This document shows positions 44,818 to 53,924 of a DNA stretch of 64,000 nt, piece by piece; the first letter of the stretch is position 1; each line of letters begins with the position of its first letter. Both the position numbers and the translations under genes were made by a program. Location: positions 3,906,001 through 3,970,000 of the forward strand of contig NZ_CP072014.1 in the NCBI RefSeq assembly GCF_017603825.1, in the 5' to 3' direction. The DNA comes from Arthrobacter crystallopoietes. GTDB taxonomy: Bacteria; Actinomycetota; Actinomycetes; Actinomycetales; Micrococcaceae. The notes beneath the pieces are model-generated. The model was not told where the DNA came from. It did not search any database and worked only from the letters and a program-made list of their open reading frames with translations.

Positions 44818-45699
44818 TCATTGTGCCTGGTAGCCGTCTTTTGTGTCCCGCTGCGGGAGGTAGGCAGCACTTCCCGTGCCCCGTTCGAGGATCCTTTCGA
44901 GCACCTGCACAGACGTCGTATTCTCCCCCAGCCGGTTGGGTTTGCCCGCCCCGTGGTAGTCGCTGGATCCGGTGACCAGCAGCCCGTTTTCGGCGGCCAG
45001 CCGCCGGAGCCAGGCCTTGCCTTCCTCCGGATTATCCCGGTGGTCAACCTCCACGCCGTCGAGCCCGGCGTCGATCATTTCCCGGAAGACTTCTTCACCG
45101 ACAACCCTGCCGCGGCTGGAGGCGACGGGATGGGCGAAGACGGCCACGCCGCCCGCCTGCTTAATCAGTTCGACGGCGCGCGCGGGTTCCGGGGCATAGT
45201 GCGTGATGTAATACCGCGAACGGGACGTCAAAATATGTGCGAACGCCTCGCTGCGGTCGGAAACGATGCCCGCCGCCACCAAGGCATCAGCGATATGCGG
45301 ACGCCCCACCGTTGCGCCGTGGGCCGTATGGGCGTTAACGTCCGCCCAGGTGATCGGATAGTCCTCCGCCAGCAGTTCGACCATCCGTTCGGCCCTGGTC
45401 AGCCGCGCGTCCCGGGCTTTGCCAATTTCTGCCAGCAGTCCTGGGTGGGCCGGGTCGTGCAGGTAGGCCAGGACGTGCACACTGATCCCCTGCACAGAGT
45501 GGCAGGTCACTTCCATGCCGGGTACCAGCCCGATGCCGTACTCCCGTGCAGCCGCGAAAGCGGGCTCCCAGCCTGCCGTCGAATCGTGGTCGGTGAGCGC
45601 GACTACGTCCAGGCCTGCGGCGGCAGCCGAACGTACAACGTCGGCGGGCGGTTGCGTGCCGTCCGAGACTGTGGAGTGTGCGTGCAGATCGATTCTCAC
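44818..45699 (-). CDS. PHP domain phosphoesterase
   Basis: 293-residue metal-dependent phosphoesterase of the PHP family (YciV/TrpH, RNase AM type). Metal ligands appear in order: DLHAHSTVSDG (about 4-14), ALTDHDSTAG, LVPGMEVTCH, VGRPHIADAL, VFAHPVASS and TGSSDYHGAGK. YciV-type members cleave 3',5'-bisphosphonucleotides or trim RNA 5' ends, but the substrate here is unproven. It diverges from pepP across 82 bases. Confidence 0.88.
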   Translation of the reverse strand: MRIDLHAHSTVSDGTQPPADVVRSAAAAGLDVVALTDHDSTAGWEPAFAAAREYGIGLVPGMEVTCHSVQGISVHVLAYLHDPAHPGLLAEIGKARDARLTRAERMVELLAEDYPITWADVNAHTAHGATVGRPHIADALVAAGIVSDRSEAFAHILTSRSRYYITHYAPEPARAVELIKQAGGVAVFAHPVASSRGRVVGEEVFREMIDAGLDGVEVDHRDNPEEGKAWLRRLAAENGLLVTGSSDYHGAGKPNRLGENTTSVQVLERILERGTGSAAYLPQRDTKDGYQAQ

Positions 45700-45781
45700 G
45701 CCACCAATCTACCGCGCACCGGCACCGGAATGCTGTGCTGGAACGTTTGGCAGGTCTTGGCGCCGGTGAGACGATGGTTCG

Positions 45782-47353
45782 GTGAGTACAGACGTCAATG
45801 ACAGCGCCCCCCTGCAGGCTTCCGAAGGGCAGCCGCTCGAAGAGCGCGGAAACAACCGATCGCAACGCCCTGAATCCGATGCTTTTAAAGACTTCATGGG
45901 CAGCAACTGGGCCCCCAGTACCCCCCAAGCTCCCGCCAAAGCCGAGGTGGCACCACATGCCGCACGCCGCCGTCGTGCCATTTCGGAGAAGTTCCGTGGC
46001 GAGCGGCTGGTCATCCCCGCCGGTCCGCTCAAGGTCCGCTCCAATGACACGGACTACCGGTTCCGCCCGCATTCCGGCTTCGCCCACCTGACCGGCCTCG
46101 GACTGGACCATGAGCCCGAAGCCGTCCTGGTTCTGGAACCGACGGCAGAAGGCACGGGCGACGACGGCGGCCACCACCATGCCACGCTCTACTTCCGTCC
46201 GCTGTCGGGCCGGGATACGCCGGATTTCTATGCCAACGCACGCTACGGCGAATTCTGGATCGGCCCACGGCCCACCCTGCCCGAGCTCAACCAGCTGCTG
46301 GACCTGGACACCGCGGACCTGAGCGAGCTCGAGGTGGCCATCACCAAGGGCGCAGGCGTGGTCAGCGTCGGCGGAATGCGTATCCGCCTACTGCGCGAAG
46401 TGGACATGAACGTGGACGCGCTCGTCGACACTTCCCGCATCAACACGGGGGTGGACCTGGAAGAGTCCGACAAGCTCGACGCCTTGCTTGCCGAAGCCCT
46501 GTCCGAACTGCGCCTGCTCAAGGACGAGTGGGAAATTGCGGAAATCAAAAAGGCCGTAGCCGCCACCATCAACGGCTTCCATGAAGTGGTCAAGGTCCTG
46601 CCGCGCGCGATTACCCATGACCGGGGTGAGCGCGTGGTCGAAGGCGCGTTCTTCGCCCGCGCCCGTGAAGAGGGCAATGATCTCGGCTATGACACGATTG
46701 CCGCAGCGGGCAACAACGCAACGATCCTGCACTGGATCCGCAACAACGGCCGGGTCAACGCCGGCGATCTGCTGCTGCTCGATGCCGGGGTGGAGGCCGA
46801 CTCCTTGTACACCGCGGACGTAACCCGCACCCTTCCGGTCAACGGCAGCTTCAGCGGGATCCAGCGCAAGATCTACCAGGCCGTGCTGGACGCGGCTGAT
46901 GCCGGTTTCGCCGCCGCCCAGCCGGGCGCGAAGTTCCGCGATGTCCACACAGCTGCCGTAACGGTACTGGCCGAGCGGCTGGACGAGTGGGGTGTGCTGC
47001 CCGTTTCGTTGGAGGAGGCGCTGTCGGAGCGCGGCCAGCATCACCGGCGCTGGATGCCGCACGGGACCAGCCACCACCTGGGGCTGGACGTCCATGACTG
47101 TGCGCAGGCCAAGCGCGAGCTCTATCTGGACGGCATCCTCACGGAAGGCATGGTTTTCACCATCGAACCGGGCCTCTACTTCAAGAACGAAGACCTGGCG
47201 GTTCCGGAGGAATACCGCGGCATCGGTATCCGGATCGAGGATGACATCCTGATGACCGCCGATGGTCCGGTAAACCTCAGCGCAGCGCTGCCGCGCAAAC
47301 CTGACGAGGTCGAGTCCTGGATGGCCGGCATCTACAGCCCCACGGGGGAATAG
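45782..47353 (+). CDS. pepP: Aminopeptidase P (Xaa-Pro aminopeptidase, M24B)
   Basis: 523-residue dimetal peptidase that removes N-terminal residues preceding proline. The N-terminal domain (about 60-230) precedes the pita-bread fold. Ligands are seen in LLLDAGVEADSLYTADVTRT (two Asp), GTSHHLGLDVHD (His), VFTIEPGLYF (Glu) and GIRIEDDILMT (Glu). No signal peptide is present, so it is cytoplasmic. Start is GTG 45782. A strong terminator follows. Confidence 0.92.
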   Translation: MSTDVNDSAPLQASEGQPLEERGNNRSQRPESDAFKDFMGSNWAPSTPQAPAKAEVAPHAARRRRAISEKFRGERLVIPAGPLKVRSNDTDYRFRPHSGFAHLTGLGLDHEPEAVLVLEPTAEGTGDDGGHHHATLYFRPLSGRDTPDFYANARYGEFWIGPRPTLPELNQLLDLDTADLSELEVAITKGAGVVSVGGMRIRLLREVDMNVDALVDTSRINTGVDLEESDKLDALLAEALSELRLLKDEWEIAEIKKAVAATINGFHEVVKVLPRAITHDRGERVVEGAFFARAREEGNDLGYDTIAAAGNNATILHWIRNNGRVNAGDLLLLDAGVEADSLYTADVTRTLPVNGSFSGIQRKIYQAVLDAADAGFAAAQPGAKFRDVHTAAVTVLAERLDEWGVLPVSLEEALSERGQHHRRWMPHGTSHHLGLDVHDCAQAKRELYLDGILTEGMVFTIEPGLYFKNEDLAVPEEYRGIGIRIEDDILMTADGPVNLSAALPRKPDEVESWMAGIYSPTGE

Positions 47354-47412
47354 CCTGCCTGGCCGGGCAGCCTCTGTCCGGCCAATTGCCGCAGGACCAG
47401 ACAGCAAAATCA

Positions 47413-47460
47413 GTAAGGGACGGAGCCGTTGCGGTTCCGTCCCTTACTGTTTTGTTTTCG
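47413..47460 (+). terminator. Intrinsic terminator after pepP
   Basis: Bases 47413-47430 pair with 47434-47451, 18 bp including one G-U pair, around a three-base loop. TTTTGTTTT follows on the plus strand. The element also lies beyond the end of the convergent stress-protein gene. Confidence 0.92.
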
Positions 47461-47476
47461 CTGGAAGCCGGCGGCC

Positions 47477-48373
47477 TTACTGCCGCGGCTGCCCCGCAGG
47501 ACCCTCCGGATGCTGGTCCTGTTTCCGCTCGTCGTCCGGATTACCCGAAGGCCCGCCGCGGTCATCCGGCTGGCCCTGTTCGTGCTCCGGCGAGATGCGG
47601 ACGCCGTACTGGGGACGGCCGTCCGGCAGATCCGGGAAACGGCCCCGCACCGGCATACCCGTTGTCTCGCCGCCGTTTTCCTCGCCGGCACCTGCCGACG
47701 GCTGGCTGCTTGGCTGCGGCGGGATGCCTGGCTGGCCGGACTGGTTCTGGCCGGGCTGGTTCTGGCCGGGCTGCTGGTACGGATCGCCCCACTGTGCCGG
47801 ACGGTCAGGCATCGGCTGCTGCTGCTGGGGTTGCTGCGGCTGCTGACCGTGGCCCGGCCCCTGTGCACCCGGGTGGAAAGCATGGCCGGGCATCGGCAGC
47901 TGTGAGGCCAGCCGGCGTGCCTCGTGCGCCACTTCGGTGGCAACGACGACGTCGTAGCTGGTAGCAACCGTCTGCTGGGTCGAGGTGAAGTCCCGCTTGC
48001 CGCGGGTAAACGCATAGCTGACCACACCGAACAGGATCCAGAACGCGGCGCCCATGGCCATCGAAGAGAGCACCAGCATGTAGCTTCCGCCACCGCCGAA
48101 CAACATCAGCAGAAGCCCAACGAACAGACCGAACCATGCACCCGTTGCCGCCCCGGAGAGAGCAACCTTCGGATAACTCAGCCGGCCAGTGACGCGTTCC
48201 ACGGACTTGAGGTCATTGCCTACAATGGTCACGTGCTGGACGGGGAACTCCTGGTCCGCCAGGTAGTCCACCACTTTCTGCGCGTCCAGGTAAGTCCGGT
48301 AGTTGCCGAGCAACTCGCCTTGCGGAAGCCCTGGCTTCAGGTCACGTGATTCGGTACGGCCAAGCATTGACAT
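47477..48373 (-). CDS. YflT/general stress protein 17M-like membrane protein
   Basis: 298-residue protein. An N-terminal YflT-type domain (about 20-65; ELLGNYRTYLDAQKVVDYLA) is followed by two hydrophobic segments around a Gly-rich turn (about 80-130). A soluble part ends in DVVVATEVAHEARRLA. From about 165 the chain is Pro/Gln/Gly-rich and disordered. The family is named general stress protein, and its molecular role is unknown. ATG 48373 is chosen because GGGAGA precedes it; GTG 48391 is an alternative. It diverges from the MgtE_N gene. Confidence 0.82.
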   Translation of the reverse strand: MSMLGRTESRDLKPGLPQGELLGNYRTYLDAQKVVDYLADQEFPVQHVTIVGNDLKSVERVTGRLSYPKVALSGAATGAWFGLFVGLLLMLFGGGGSYMLVLSSMAMGAAFWILFGVVSYAFTRGKRDFTSTQQTVATSYDVVVATEVAHEARRLASQLPMPGHAFHPGAQGPGHGQQPQQPQQQQPMPDRPAQWGDPYQQPGQNQPGQNQSGQPGIPPQPSSQPSAGAGEENGGETTGMPVRGRFPDLPDGRPQYGVRISPEHEQGQPDDRGGPSGNPDDERKQDQHPEGPAGQPRQ

Positions 48374-48492
48374 ATCTTCATTGTCTCCCACATTGTCCCG
48401 TCAATGTGCCCGGTATCGCTTCAGGTGAACGTCTGCAGCCTTTGGCGCGCCCCGGTGCGGCTTGGACGGCGCATACCACGTAGCCTAATGGG

Positions 48493-49776
48493 GTGAGCAC
48501 AAATCCAACCAGAGTCTTCGTTGCACGCCTGCTCGGCCTGGACGTTTTCGATCCTTTGGGCGACCGTCTGGGTCGGCTGCGTGATGCCGTAGCGCTTGAC
48601 CGCGGCGGGGCCAAGCCGCCCCAGGTCGTGGGCATTGTCGTCGAGGTACCCGGCAAGAAACGCGTCTTTGTGCCTATGACCAGGATTACCTCGATCAACT
48701 CCAGCCAAATCATCTGTACCGGATTGGTCAACCTGCGCCGGTTCGAACAGCGTGGCGCGGAAATGCTGATGGTCGCGGAGATGTTCGACCGCCGGGTCAC
48801 TCTGGCGGACGGCAGCGGCGACGCCACCATCGAAGACATTGCGATGGAAAAATCCAGGAACGGCGACTGGTACGTCTCCCAGCTGTTTGTCCGGCGCGGC
48901 CATTCCACGTCCCCGCTACGCAGCCTGCGCCGCAATGAGACGCTCATCATTGACTGGGACGAGGCCCAGCAGGGCGCCCGGAACGAGCCGCAGGCCGCAA
49001 CGGCGTTCGTGGCCAGCCACGAGGACCTCAAAGCAGCGGACTTTGCCGAAGCCCTGCACGAGATGACGGGCAAACGCCGGATCGAGGTAGCCAGCGAGCT
49101 GCAGGACCAGCGGCTCGCCGCGGTGCTGCAGGAGCTTCCGGACGACGACCAGGTCCAGATCCTGTCCTCGCTGGACATTGAACGTGCCGCGGATGTCCTG
49201 GAAGAAATGGACCCCGACGACGCAGCAGACCTGCTGGCGGAACTGCCCGAAGAGCAGAAAGAAGAACTGCTCCAGCGCATGGAGCCAGAGGAAGCCAAAG
49301 ACGTCCGACGCCTCATGGAGTATGAGGAGAACACTGCCGGCTCCATCATGACCCCGGTTCCGGTTATCCTGCCTCCGGAAGCTACGGTGGCCCAGGCTCT
49401 GGCCCACGTGCGCCGCGAGGAACTGACGCCCGCGTTGGCATCGGCCATTTTCGTCTGCCGGCCGCCGCTGGAAACACCCACTGGGCGCTATCTCGGCGTC
49501 GTGCATATCCAGCAGTTGCTGCGCTATCCGCCGCCGGAGGCATTGGGCAATATTGTGGATACGGACCTTGATCCGGTGTCGGACCAGGCTGACGTCAGCG
49601 AGGTGGCACGGATGCTGGCCACCTACAACCTGAACTCGCTCGCTGTGGTGAACGAGGACGACAGGCTCGTTGGTGCGGTTACGGTGGATGATGTGCTCGA
49701 CCATCTGCTGCCCGACGACTGGAGGGCGCAGGATGATGAAGTATCGCTGAGCCGGAAGGTGGGCCGCAATGGCTGA
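48493..49776 (+). CDS. MgtE N-terminal/CBS domain protein without membrane part
   Basis: 427-residue soluble protein. A PRC-barrel-like N-terminal half (about 1-160) precedes an MgtE_N superhelical domain (about 180-280; RLAAVLQELPDDDQVQILSS and VLEEMDPDDAADLLAELPEE). A CBS pair (about 285-420; GSIMTPVPVILP, SLAVVNEDDRLVGAVTVDDV) follows. These are the magnesium-sensing modules of the MgtE channel, but the channel helices are absent. Its last 8 bases overlap the DUF1003 membrane gene. An inferred role is regulating a membrane partner by magnesium or nucleotide level. Confidence 0.88.
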   Translation: MSTNPTRVFVARLLGLDVFDPLGDRLGRLRDAVALDRGGAKPPQVVGIVVEVPGKKRVFVPMTRITSINSSQIICTGLVNLRRFEQRGAEMLMVAEMFDRRVTLADGSGDATIEDIAMEKSRNGDWYVSQLFVRRGHSTSPLRSLRRNETLIIDWDEAQQGARNEPQAATAFVASHEDLKAADFAEALHEMTGKRRIEVASELQDQRLAAVLQELPDDDQVQILSSLDIERAADVLEEMDPDDAADLLAELPEEQKEELLQRMEPEEAKDVRRLMEYEENTAGSIMTPVPVILPPEATVAQALAHVRREELTPALASAIFVCRPPLETPTGRYLGVVHIQQLLRYPPPEALGNIVDTDLDPVSDQADVSEVARMLATYNLNSLAVVNEDDRLVGAVTVDDVLDHLLPDDWRAQDDEVSLSRKVGRNG

Positions 49777-50365
49777 GAAGAAGAATACCGCCGGTGCGCT
49801 GGACATCCCCCGCGAGGCGCGCGCCCGTCTGCTTCCGCGGTTGCGGCCCAACCCGGATGCTTTCGGCAGCGCCACCGAGAACTTCGCCCGGTTTATGGGA
49901 ACCCCGCAGTTCCTGGTCTGGATGTCGGTCTTCTGTCTGATCTGGCTCGGCTGGAATACGTGGGGGCCGCCGTCGTTGCGCTTCGACAGCGCGGCACTGG
50001 GTTTCACCGCGCTGACGCTGATGCTTTCCTTGCAGGCATCCTACGCCGCACCGTTGCTGCTGCTGGCCCAGAACCGTCAGGACGACCGGGACAAGGTCTC
50101 GCTCCAGCAGGACCGCCAGCGGGCCGAGCGGAACCTTTCCGATACGGAGTACCTGACGCGTGAACTGGCGGCGCTGCGCATTGCGCTGCAGGAAGTGGCC
50201 ACCCGCGACTTCGTCCGCAGCGAACTCCGAAGCGTCCTCGAGGAACTCCTTGAGTCCGACGACGGCGACGAGCGTCCCGTCCGCAGGGGTAAGAAGAAGG
50301 TCTCGGACGCGACTGCTGCCTTGCCCCGAATTTCCGCGCGTCCCCAGAAACAATCCGAAAGCTAG
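49769..50365 (+). CDS. DUF1003 membrane protein
   Basis: 198-residue protein with two transmembrane segments (about 50-68 and 75-96) and the DUF1003 hallmark APLLLLAQNRQDDRDK (about 93-108). The C-terminal 90 residues are charged and helical, ending in a basic tail. The start overlaps the MgtE_N/CBS gene, so both are probably made together and may interact. Mrp follows three bases later. Function unknown. Confidence 0.9.
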   Translation: MAEKKNTAGALDIPREARARLLPRLRPNPDAFGSATENFARFMGTPQFLVWMSVFCLIWLGWNTWGPPSLRFDSAALGFTALTLMLSLQASYAAPLLLLAQNRQDDRDKVSLQQDRQRAERNLSDTEYLTRELAALRIALQEVATRDFVRSELRSVLEELLESDDGDERPVRRGKKKVSDATAALPRISARPQKQSES

Positions 50366-50368
50366 GCC

Positions 50369-51517
50369 GTGACACCGCATCGTCTCCTACCCGACAGGCA
50401 ATCCGTCCAGCGGGCCCTGGAAAAAGTTATCGACCCGGAACTCCGCCGGCCGATCACCGAGCTGGGCATGCTGAAGGATTTTTCCATTGACGACGACGGC
50501 GCTGTCACCGTGGAAGTGCTGCTCACCATCGCAGGATGTCCCCTTCGCGACACGATTACCGACGATGTTGAGAAGTCCTTGGCAGCCTTACCCGGGATCA
50601 GCGCGGTTTCGGTGGTGCTGGACGTGATGACCCAGGAACAGCGCACGGCCTTGAAGGAACGGCTCAAGGGCCCTGGCGCGGAACGCGGCATTCCCTTCAA
50701 CGATCCGTCCTCGCTGACCAGGATCTACGCCGTGGCCAGCGGCAAGGGCGGCGTGGGCAAATCCAGCGTCACCGTAAATCTCGCGTGCGCCATGGCGGCC
50801 CAAGGACTGCGGGTGGGAATCATCGATGCCGACGTTTACGGTTTCTCCATCCCCGGCCTGATGGGCATCACCAGTGCCCCCACGCGCGTGGACGAAATGA
50901 TCCTGCCGCCGGTGGCCTACGGCGTGAAAACCATCTCCATCGGCATGTTCGTCTCGGGAAACCAGCCTGTGGCGTGGCGCGGACCGATGCTCCACCGCGC
51001 ACTGGAGCAGTTCCTGACCGATGTTTATTTCGGCGACCTTGACGCGCTGTTCCTGGACTTGCCGCCCGGCACCGGGGACATCGCCATCTCCGTATCGCAG
51101 CTGCTGCCCGAGTCCCGGATACTCGTGGTCACAACGCCGCAAAGCGCTGCCGCCGATGTCGCAGAACGGGCGGGGTCCATCGCGGTGCAAACGGGCCAGC
51201 AGATCGCAGGCGTCATCGAGAACATGTCCTGGCTTGAGCTGGAGGACGGCAGCCGGGTGGAAGTCTTCGGCGCCGGCGGCGGGCAGGTGGTGGCCGAGCG
51301 GTTGAGCAGCACGCTGGACAAAGACATCAAACTTCTGGGCAGTGTCCCCTTGGATCCGCGCCTTCGGGAAGGTGGCGACCGCGGCGAACCCATCGTCCTG
51401 GCTGGCGGGCCGGCAGGGTCTTCACCGGCAGCCAAGGCCTTGCGGAGCATCGCCGCGGAGCTGGCATCCCGCCCCCGCGGCCTCGCCGGCCGTCCGTTGG
51501 GGGTCAGCCCGGCCTAG
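50369..51517 (+). CDS. mrp: Mrp/NBP35-family P-loop ATPase (Fe-S carrier type)
   Basis: 382-residue protein. An N-terminal MIP18/DUF59 domain (about 10-80) is joined to a ParA/Mrp ATPase with the deviant Walker A ASGKGGVGKSSVTVNLA (about 124-140). ADVYGFSIPGLMG and LDLPPGTGDIAISV follow. The family loads iron-sulfur clusters onto proteins. The CxxC that binds the bridging cluster in other members is missing: the segment reads IENMSWLELEDGSRVEVFG. Start is GTG 50369. Its TAG stop shares CTAG with the convergent tatB stop. Confidence 0.9.
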   Translation: MTPHRLLPDRQSVQRALEKVIDPELRRPITELGMLKDFSIDDDGAVTVEVLLTIAGCPLRDTITDDVEKSLAALPGISAVSVVLDVMTQEQRTALKERLKGPGAERGIPFNDPSSLTRIYAVASGKGGVGKSSVTVNLACAMAAQGLRVGIIDADVYGFSIPGLMGITSAPTRVDEMILPPVAYGVKTISIGMFVSGNQPVAWRGPMLHRALEQFLTDVYFGDLDALFLDLPPGTGDIAISVSQLLPESRILVVTTPQSAAADVAERAGSIAVQTGQQIAGVIENMSWLELEDGSRVEVFGAGGGQVVAERLSSTLDKDIKLLGSVPLDPRLREGGDRGEPIVLAGGPAGSSPAAKALRSIAAELASRPRGLAGRPLGVSPA

Positions 51518-51978
51518 GTGGCCTCGACGTCGAAAGGTGCAGCCTGGCCCGGCTCGAGCCGCTCAATCCGTCTGGTCCCGGGGCCTGCTCCTGGACCCGC
51601 TGCTGCTGTAGAGGTTCCAGCCGTTTTCGTCGCCGTTGCGGCAGCGGCCGCGCCAGCGGCTCCGGCCGCCAGGGCAGGAGTTGACTTCGCTGTACTGCGC
51701 TGCGGGCCAAAATAGTCGTCTTCATCGTCGTCAAGCAGAGCTTCCTTGATGATCCGGCGCGGGTCGTACTGACGTGGATCGAGCTTGCGCCAGTCCATAT
51801 CAACAATTTCGTCGCCGACTTCTTCGCGGAGCTGGTCTTTGGCCCCGGCCGCCATTCTCCGCAGCTGCTTAACCAGCCGGCCCAACTGGGCGGCGTATTC
51901 GGGCAAACGCTCAGGACCGAGCACTATCACGGCAATTACCGCGAGAATGATCAGTTCCGATCCGTTAATTCCGAGCAC
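51514..51978 (-). CDS. tatB: Twin-arginine translocase subunit TatB
   Basis: 154-residue TatB. A short N-terminus and one transmembrane segment (about 6-22, ELIILAVIAVIVLGPERLP) end in the conserved proline hinge. An amphipathic helix with LGRLVKQLRRMA follows, then an acidic region and an Ala/Gly/Thr-rich tail. It helps recruit folded Tat substrates. The start is GTG 51978. It lies 50 bases after rseA; the order sigE-rseA-(htrA)-tatB is known in mycobacteria, but htrA is absent here. Confidence 0.92.
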   Translation of the reverse strand: MLGINGSELIILAVIAVIVLGPERLPEYAAQLGRLVKQLRRMAAGAKDQLREEVGDEIVDMDWRKLDPRQYDPRRIIKEALLDDDEDDYFGPQRSTAKSTPALAAGAAGAAAAATATKTAGTSTAAAGPGAGPGTRRIERLEPGQAAPFDVEAT

Positions 51979-52028
51979 GTTTGAAGATTACCTGTTCCGG
52001 ACCTGTAACAGCCAACTTTGGTCAGGGA

Positions 52029-53045
52029 TCATCGCTCGCCCGCAGGTTCGATCAGCTTTCCCAGCCCGCGGATGATCCGGTTGACCGGATCGTCCGCGGG
52101 TTCTTCTTCCGGAAGCATCAGTCGTGACTTCTCCGTCACGATGATCTGGTTGACCGTCTCCGGCAGGGCCGAGAGCGGGATGTCCGCCCACACTGTGTAA
52201 GTCACGTTGTCCGAGTCCAGCACAACGGTCCAGTCAGTGCCCGAGTGCACCCACATCTCCCGGTCCATGCCGTCCACCGGATGGAACCCGTCAGCTGCCA
52301 CGGTGTTTCCTGTCACGGCATTCACCGCGGCCTCGGCGCGGGTGGCATCAGGCTCATCGTTCCTGATCCGCTCCGTGCCGCGACGTTGTTCGGTAACGAC
52401 AACAGTGCCGGTCTCTTCATTCGCGAGCTCTATCCGGACGGCCGGCGCTCCGGCAATTTCGATTTTTCGTGCGGAGACGAACTCATAACCCATCCCGACA
52501 AGCTGTGGACAGTTCCATCCGTGGCCACGGAGTTCGGCGAGTCCTTCGCGGTCCAGTTCATGGACGCTGCCGGCGAGACTGGGCTGCAGTTCCTGTGTTC
52601 CCTGCCAGTCCGAGCCGGAGGAACCGGCACCGCTGGCATCGGGACTGGAGTCTTCACCGCCGAGCACATAGGCCGTCCCCGCAGTCAGGGCCGCGAAACC
52701 CGTCAAGACGCTGCACACCGTCAGCGCAGTGCGGTGGCGCGGAGACCCTGCTGATTCCCTCTCCGCGTACGGCATCGCTGCCCCCGGCGAGGCCGGTGCA
52801 TCATCGGGCGTACCCGTGGAGACGGCTACGAAGGCCTGGGAACTGCGGCTCAGGATTCTACTGGTCAGGTCCGGGCCGGGCGGCGGCACGTCGAGGGCAC
52901 GCAGGCGCTCCTGAATGGCGCGGTGTTCCGCAACAGAGTCACGGCATCGCGCGCAGCGCTGCAGGTGGCGTTCAAAACCTGGCCGGCGCTCGTCAGCGAG
53001 TTCGCCGTCCAGATACTCCGCCAGATCACGTTCGGGGTGGCGCAT
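52029..53045 (-). CDS. rseA: RseA-like anti-sigma factor with large extracytoplasmic domain
   Basis: 338-residue zinc-binding anti-sigma factor. The ZAS motif is H27-x3-C31-x2-C34 in ERHLQRCARC. A linker leads to one transmembrane segment (about 107-128), then an outer domain of about 205 residues. The distal part contains HPVDGMDREMWVHSGTDWTV. Mycobacterial RseA is much shorter and lacks such a domain, so sensing may differ. It starts seven bases after sigE and should hold SigE inactive at the membrane until stress. Confidence 0.88.
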   Translation of the reverse strand: MRHPERDLAEYLDGELADERRPGFERHLQRCARCRDSVAEHRAIQERLRALDVPPPGPDLTSRILSRSSQAFVAVSTGTPDDAPASPGAAMPYAERESAGSPRHRTALTVCSVLTGFAALTAGTAYVLGGEDSSPDASGAGSSGSDWQGTQELQPSLAGSVHELDREGLAELRGHGWNCPQLVGMGYEFVSARKIEIAGAPAVRIELANEETGTVVVTEQRRGTERIRNDEPDATRAEAAVNAVTGNTVAADGFHPVDGMDREMWVHSGTDWTVVLDSDNVTYTVWADIPLSALPETVNQIIVTEKSRLMLPEEEPADDPVNRIIRGLGKLIEPAGER

Positions 53046-53052
53046 GGTGGAT

Positions 53053-53670
53053 TCAGTGTGCTCCGGCCACGCGGGGTAGTTTCAGCCGGGAAGGCCGTTT
53101 CGCAGCAGGGTCGCGGTGTGCCAGCTTCTCACGCAGCATGCTGCGTCCGCGGTGAATGCGCGAACGCACAGTGCCGAGCTTGACGCCCAAGGCTGCGGAG
53201 ACTTCGTCGTAGGAAAGGCCCTCCAGGTCGCACAGTACAACCGCCGCCCGGAAGTCGGGCGGAAGATCTTCAAGCGCTGCCTGCACATCGACGTCGAGAT
53301 TGTTGAATTCGAAGCTGCGTTCCGGCCCCGGATCGCGGCCGGGAATACGTGCTTCCGCGTCCTCGGCGAGCCCGTCGAAACGGATCCGGCTCTTCCGCCG
53401 GGCCTGGTCCAGAAAGAGGTTGGTGGTGATCCTGTGCAGCCAGCCGTCAAGCGTGCCGGGTTTGAAGTTCTCGAGGGAGCGGAACACCCGGACGAAGACT
53501 TCCTGGGTGAGGTCTTCGGCGTCGTGCTTGTTGCCGGTGAGTCGGTAGGCGAGCCGATAGACCTTGGCCGAGTGGTTGGTGACTACTTCCTCCCAGGTCG
53601 GAGCAACCCACGGCGTCTCCGCCCCGGCAGCGGCCGGCTCTTCAGTGGCGTCCTGCTGCAACCTAGTCAT
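53053..53670 (-). CDS. sigE: ECF RNA polymerase sigma factor SigE
   Basis: 205-residue ECF sigma factor. Region 2 (about 30-95) has [20 protein letters not shown] and [19 protein letters not shown]. Region 4 (about 135-190) has [20 protein letters not shown] and [21 protein letters not shown] 53670 (MTRLQQD) follows GGGGAG at good spacing. It is followed by its anti-sigma factor. In relatives SigE drives envelope-stress genes and its own operon; no clear ECF promoter could be read by eye upstream. Confidence 0.93.
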   Translation of the reverse strand: MTRLQQDATEEPAAAGAETPWVAPTWEEVVTNHSAKVYRLAYRLTGNKHDAEDLTQEVFVRVFRSLENFKPGTLDGWLHRITTNLFLDQARRKSRIRFDGLAEDAEARIPGRDPGPERSFEFNNLDVDVQAALEDLPPDFRAAVVLCDLEGLSYDEVSAALGVKLGTVRSRIHRGRSMLREKLAHRDPAAKRPSRLKLPRVAGAH

Positions 53671-53924
53671 AGCTACTCCCCTCGGCAGTTGCCCGTTCGC
53701 TTCAGCCCTGGCTACGTTCGGGTCTGAGGTACGTCCCCCGGCAACCGTGAAACACATTTGACCTACGGATGTCTATCCTCACCCAGAAAGCTGGGAGAAT
53801 TCTGTTAGTCACCTGCATGAAGGCGCAACACGAGGGCGTCTCGCTCTCCCGCGGCCCGGATAGGCGGCAGTAGCAGTAGGCTGGGGCTGGAATATGAAGA
53901 TTCTTCCTGAGAAAGTGATGGTTC

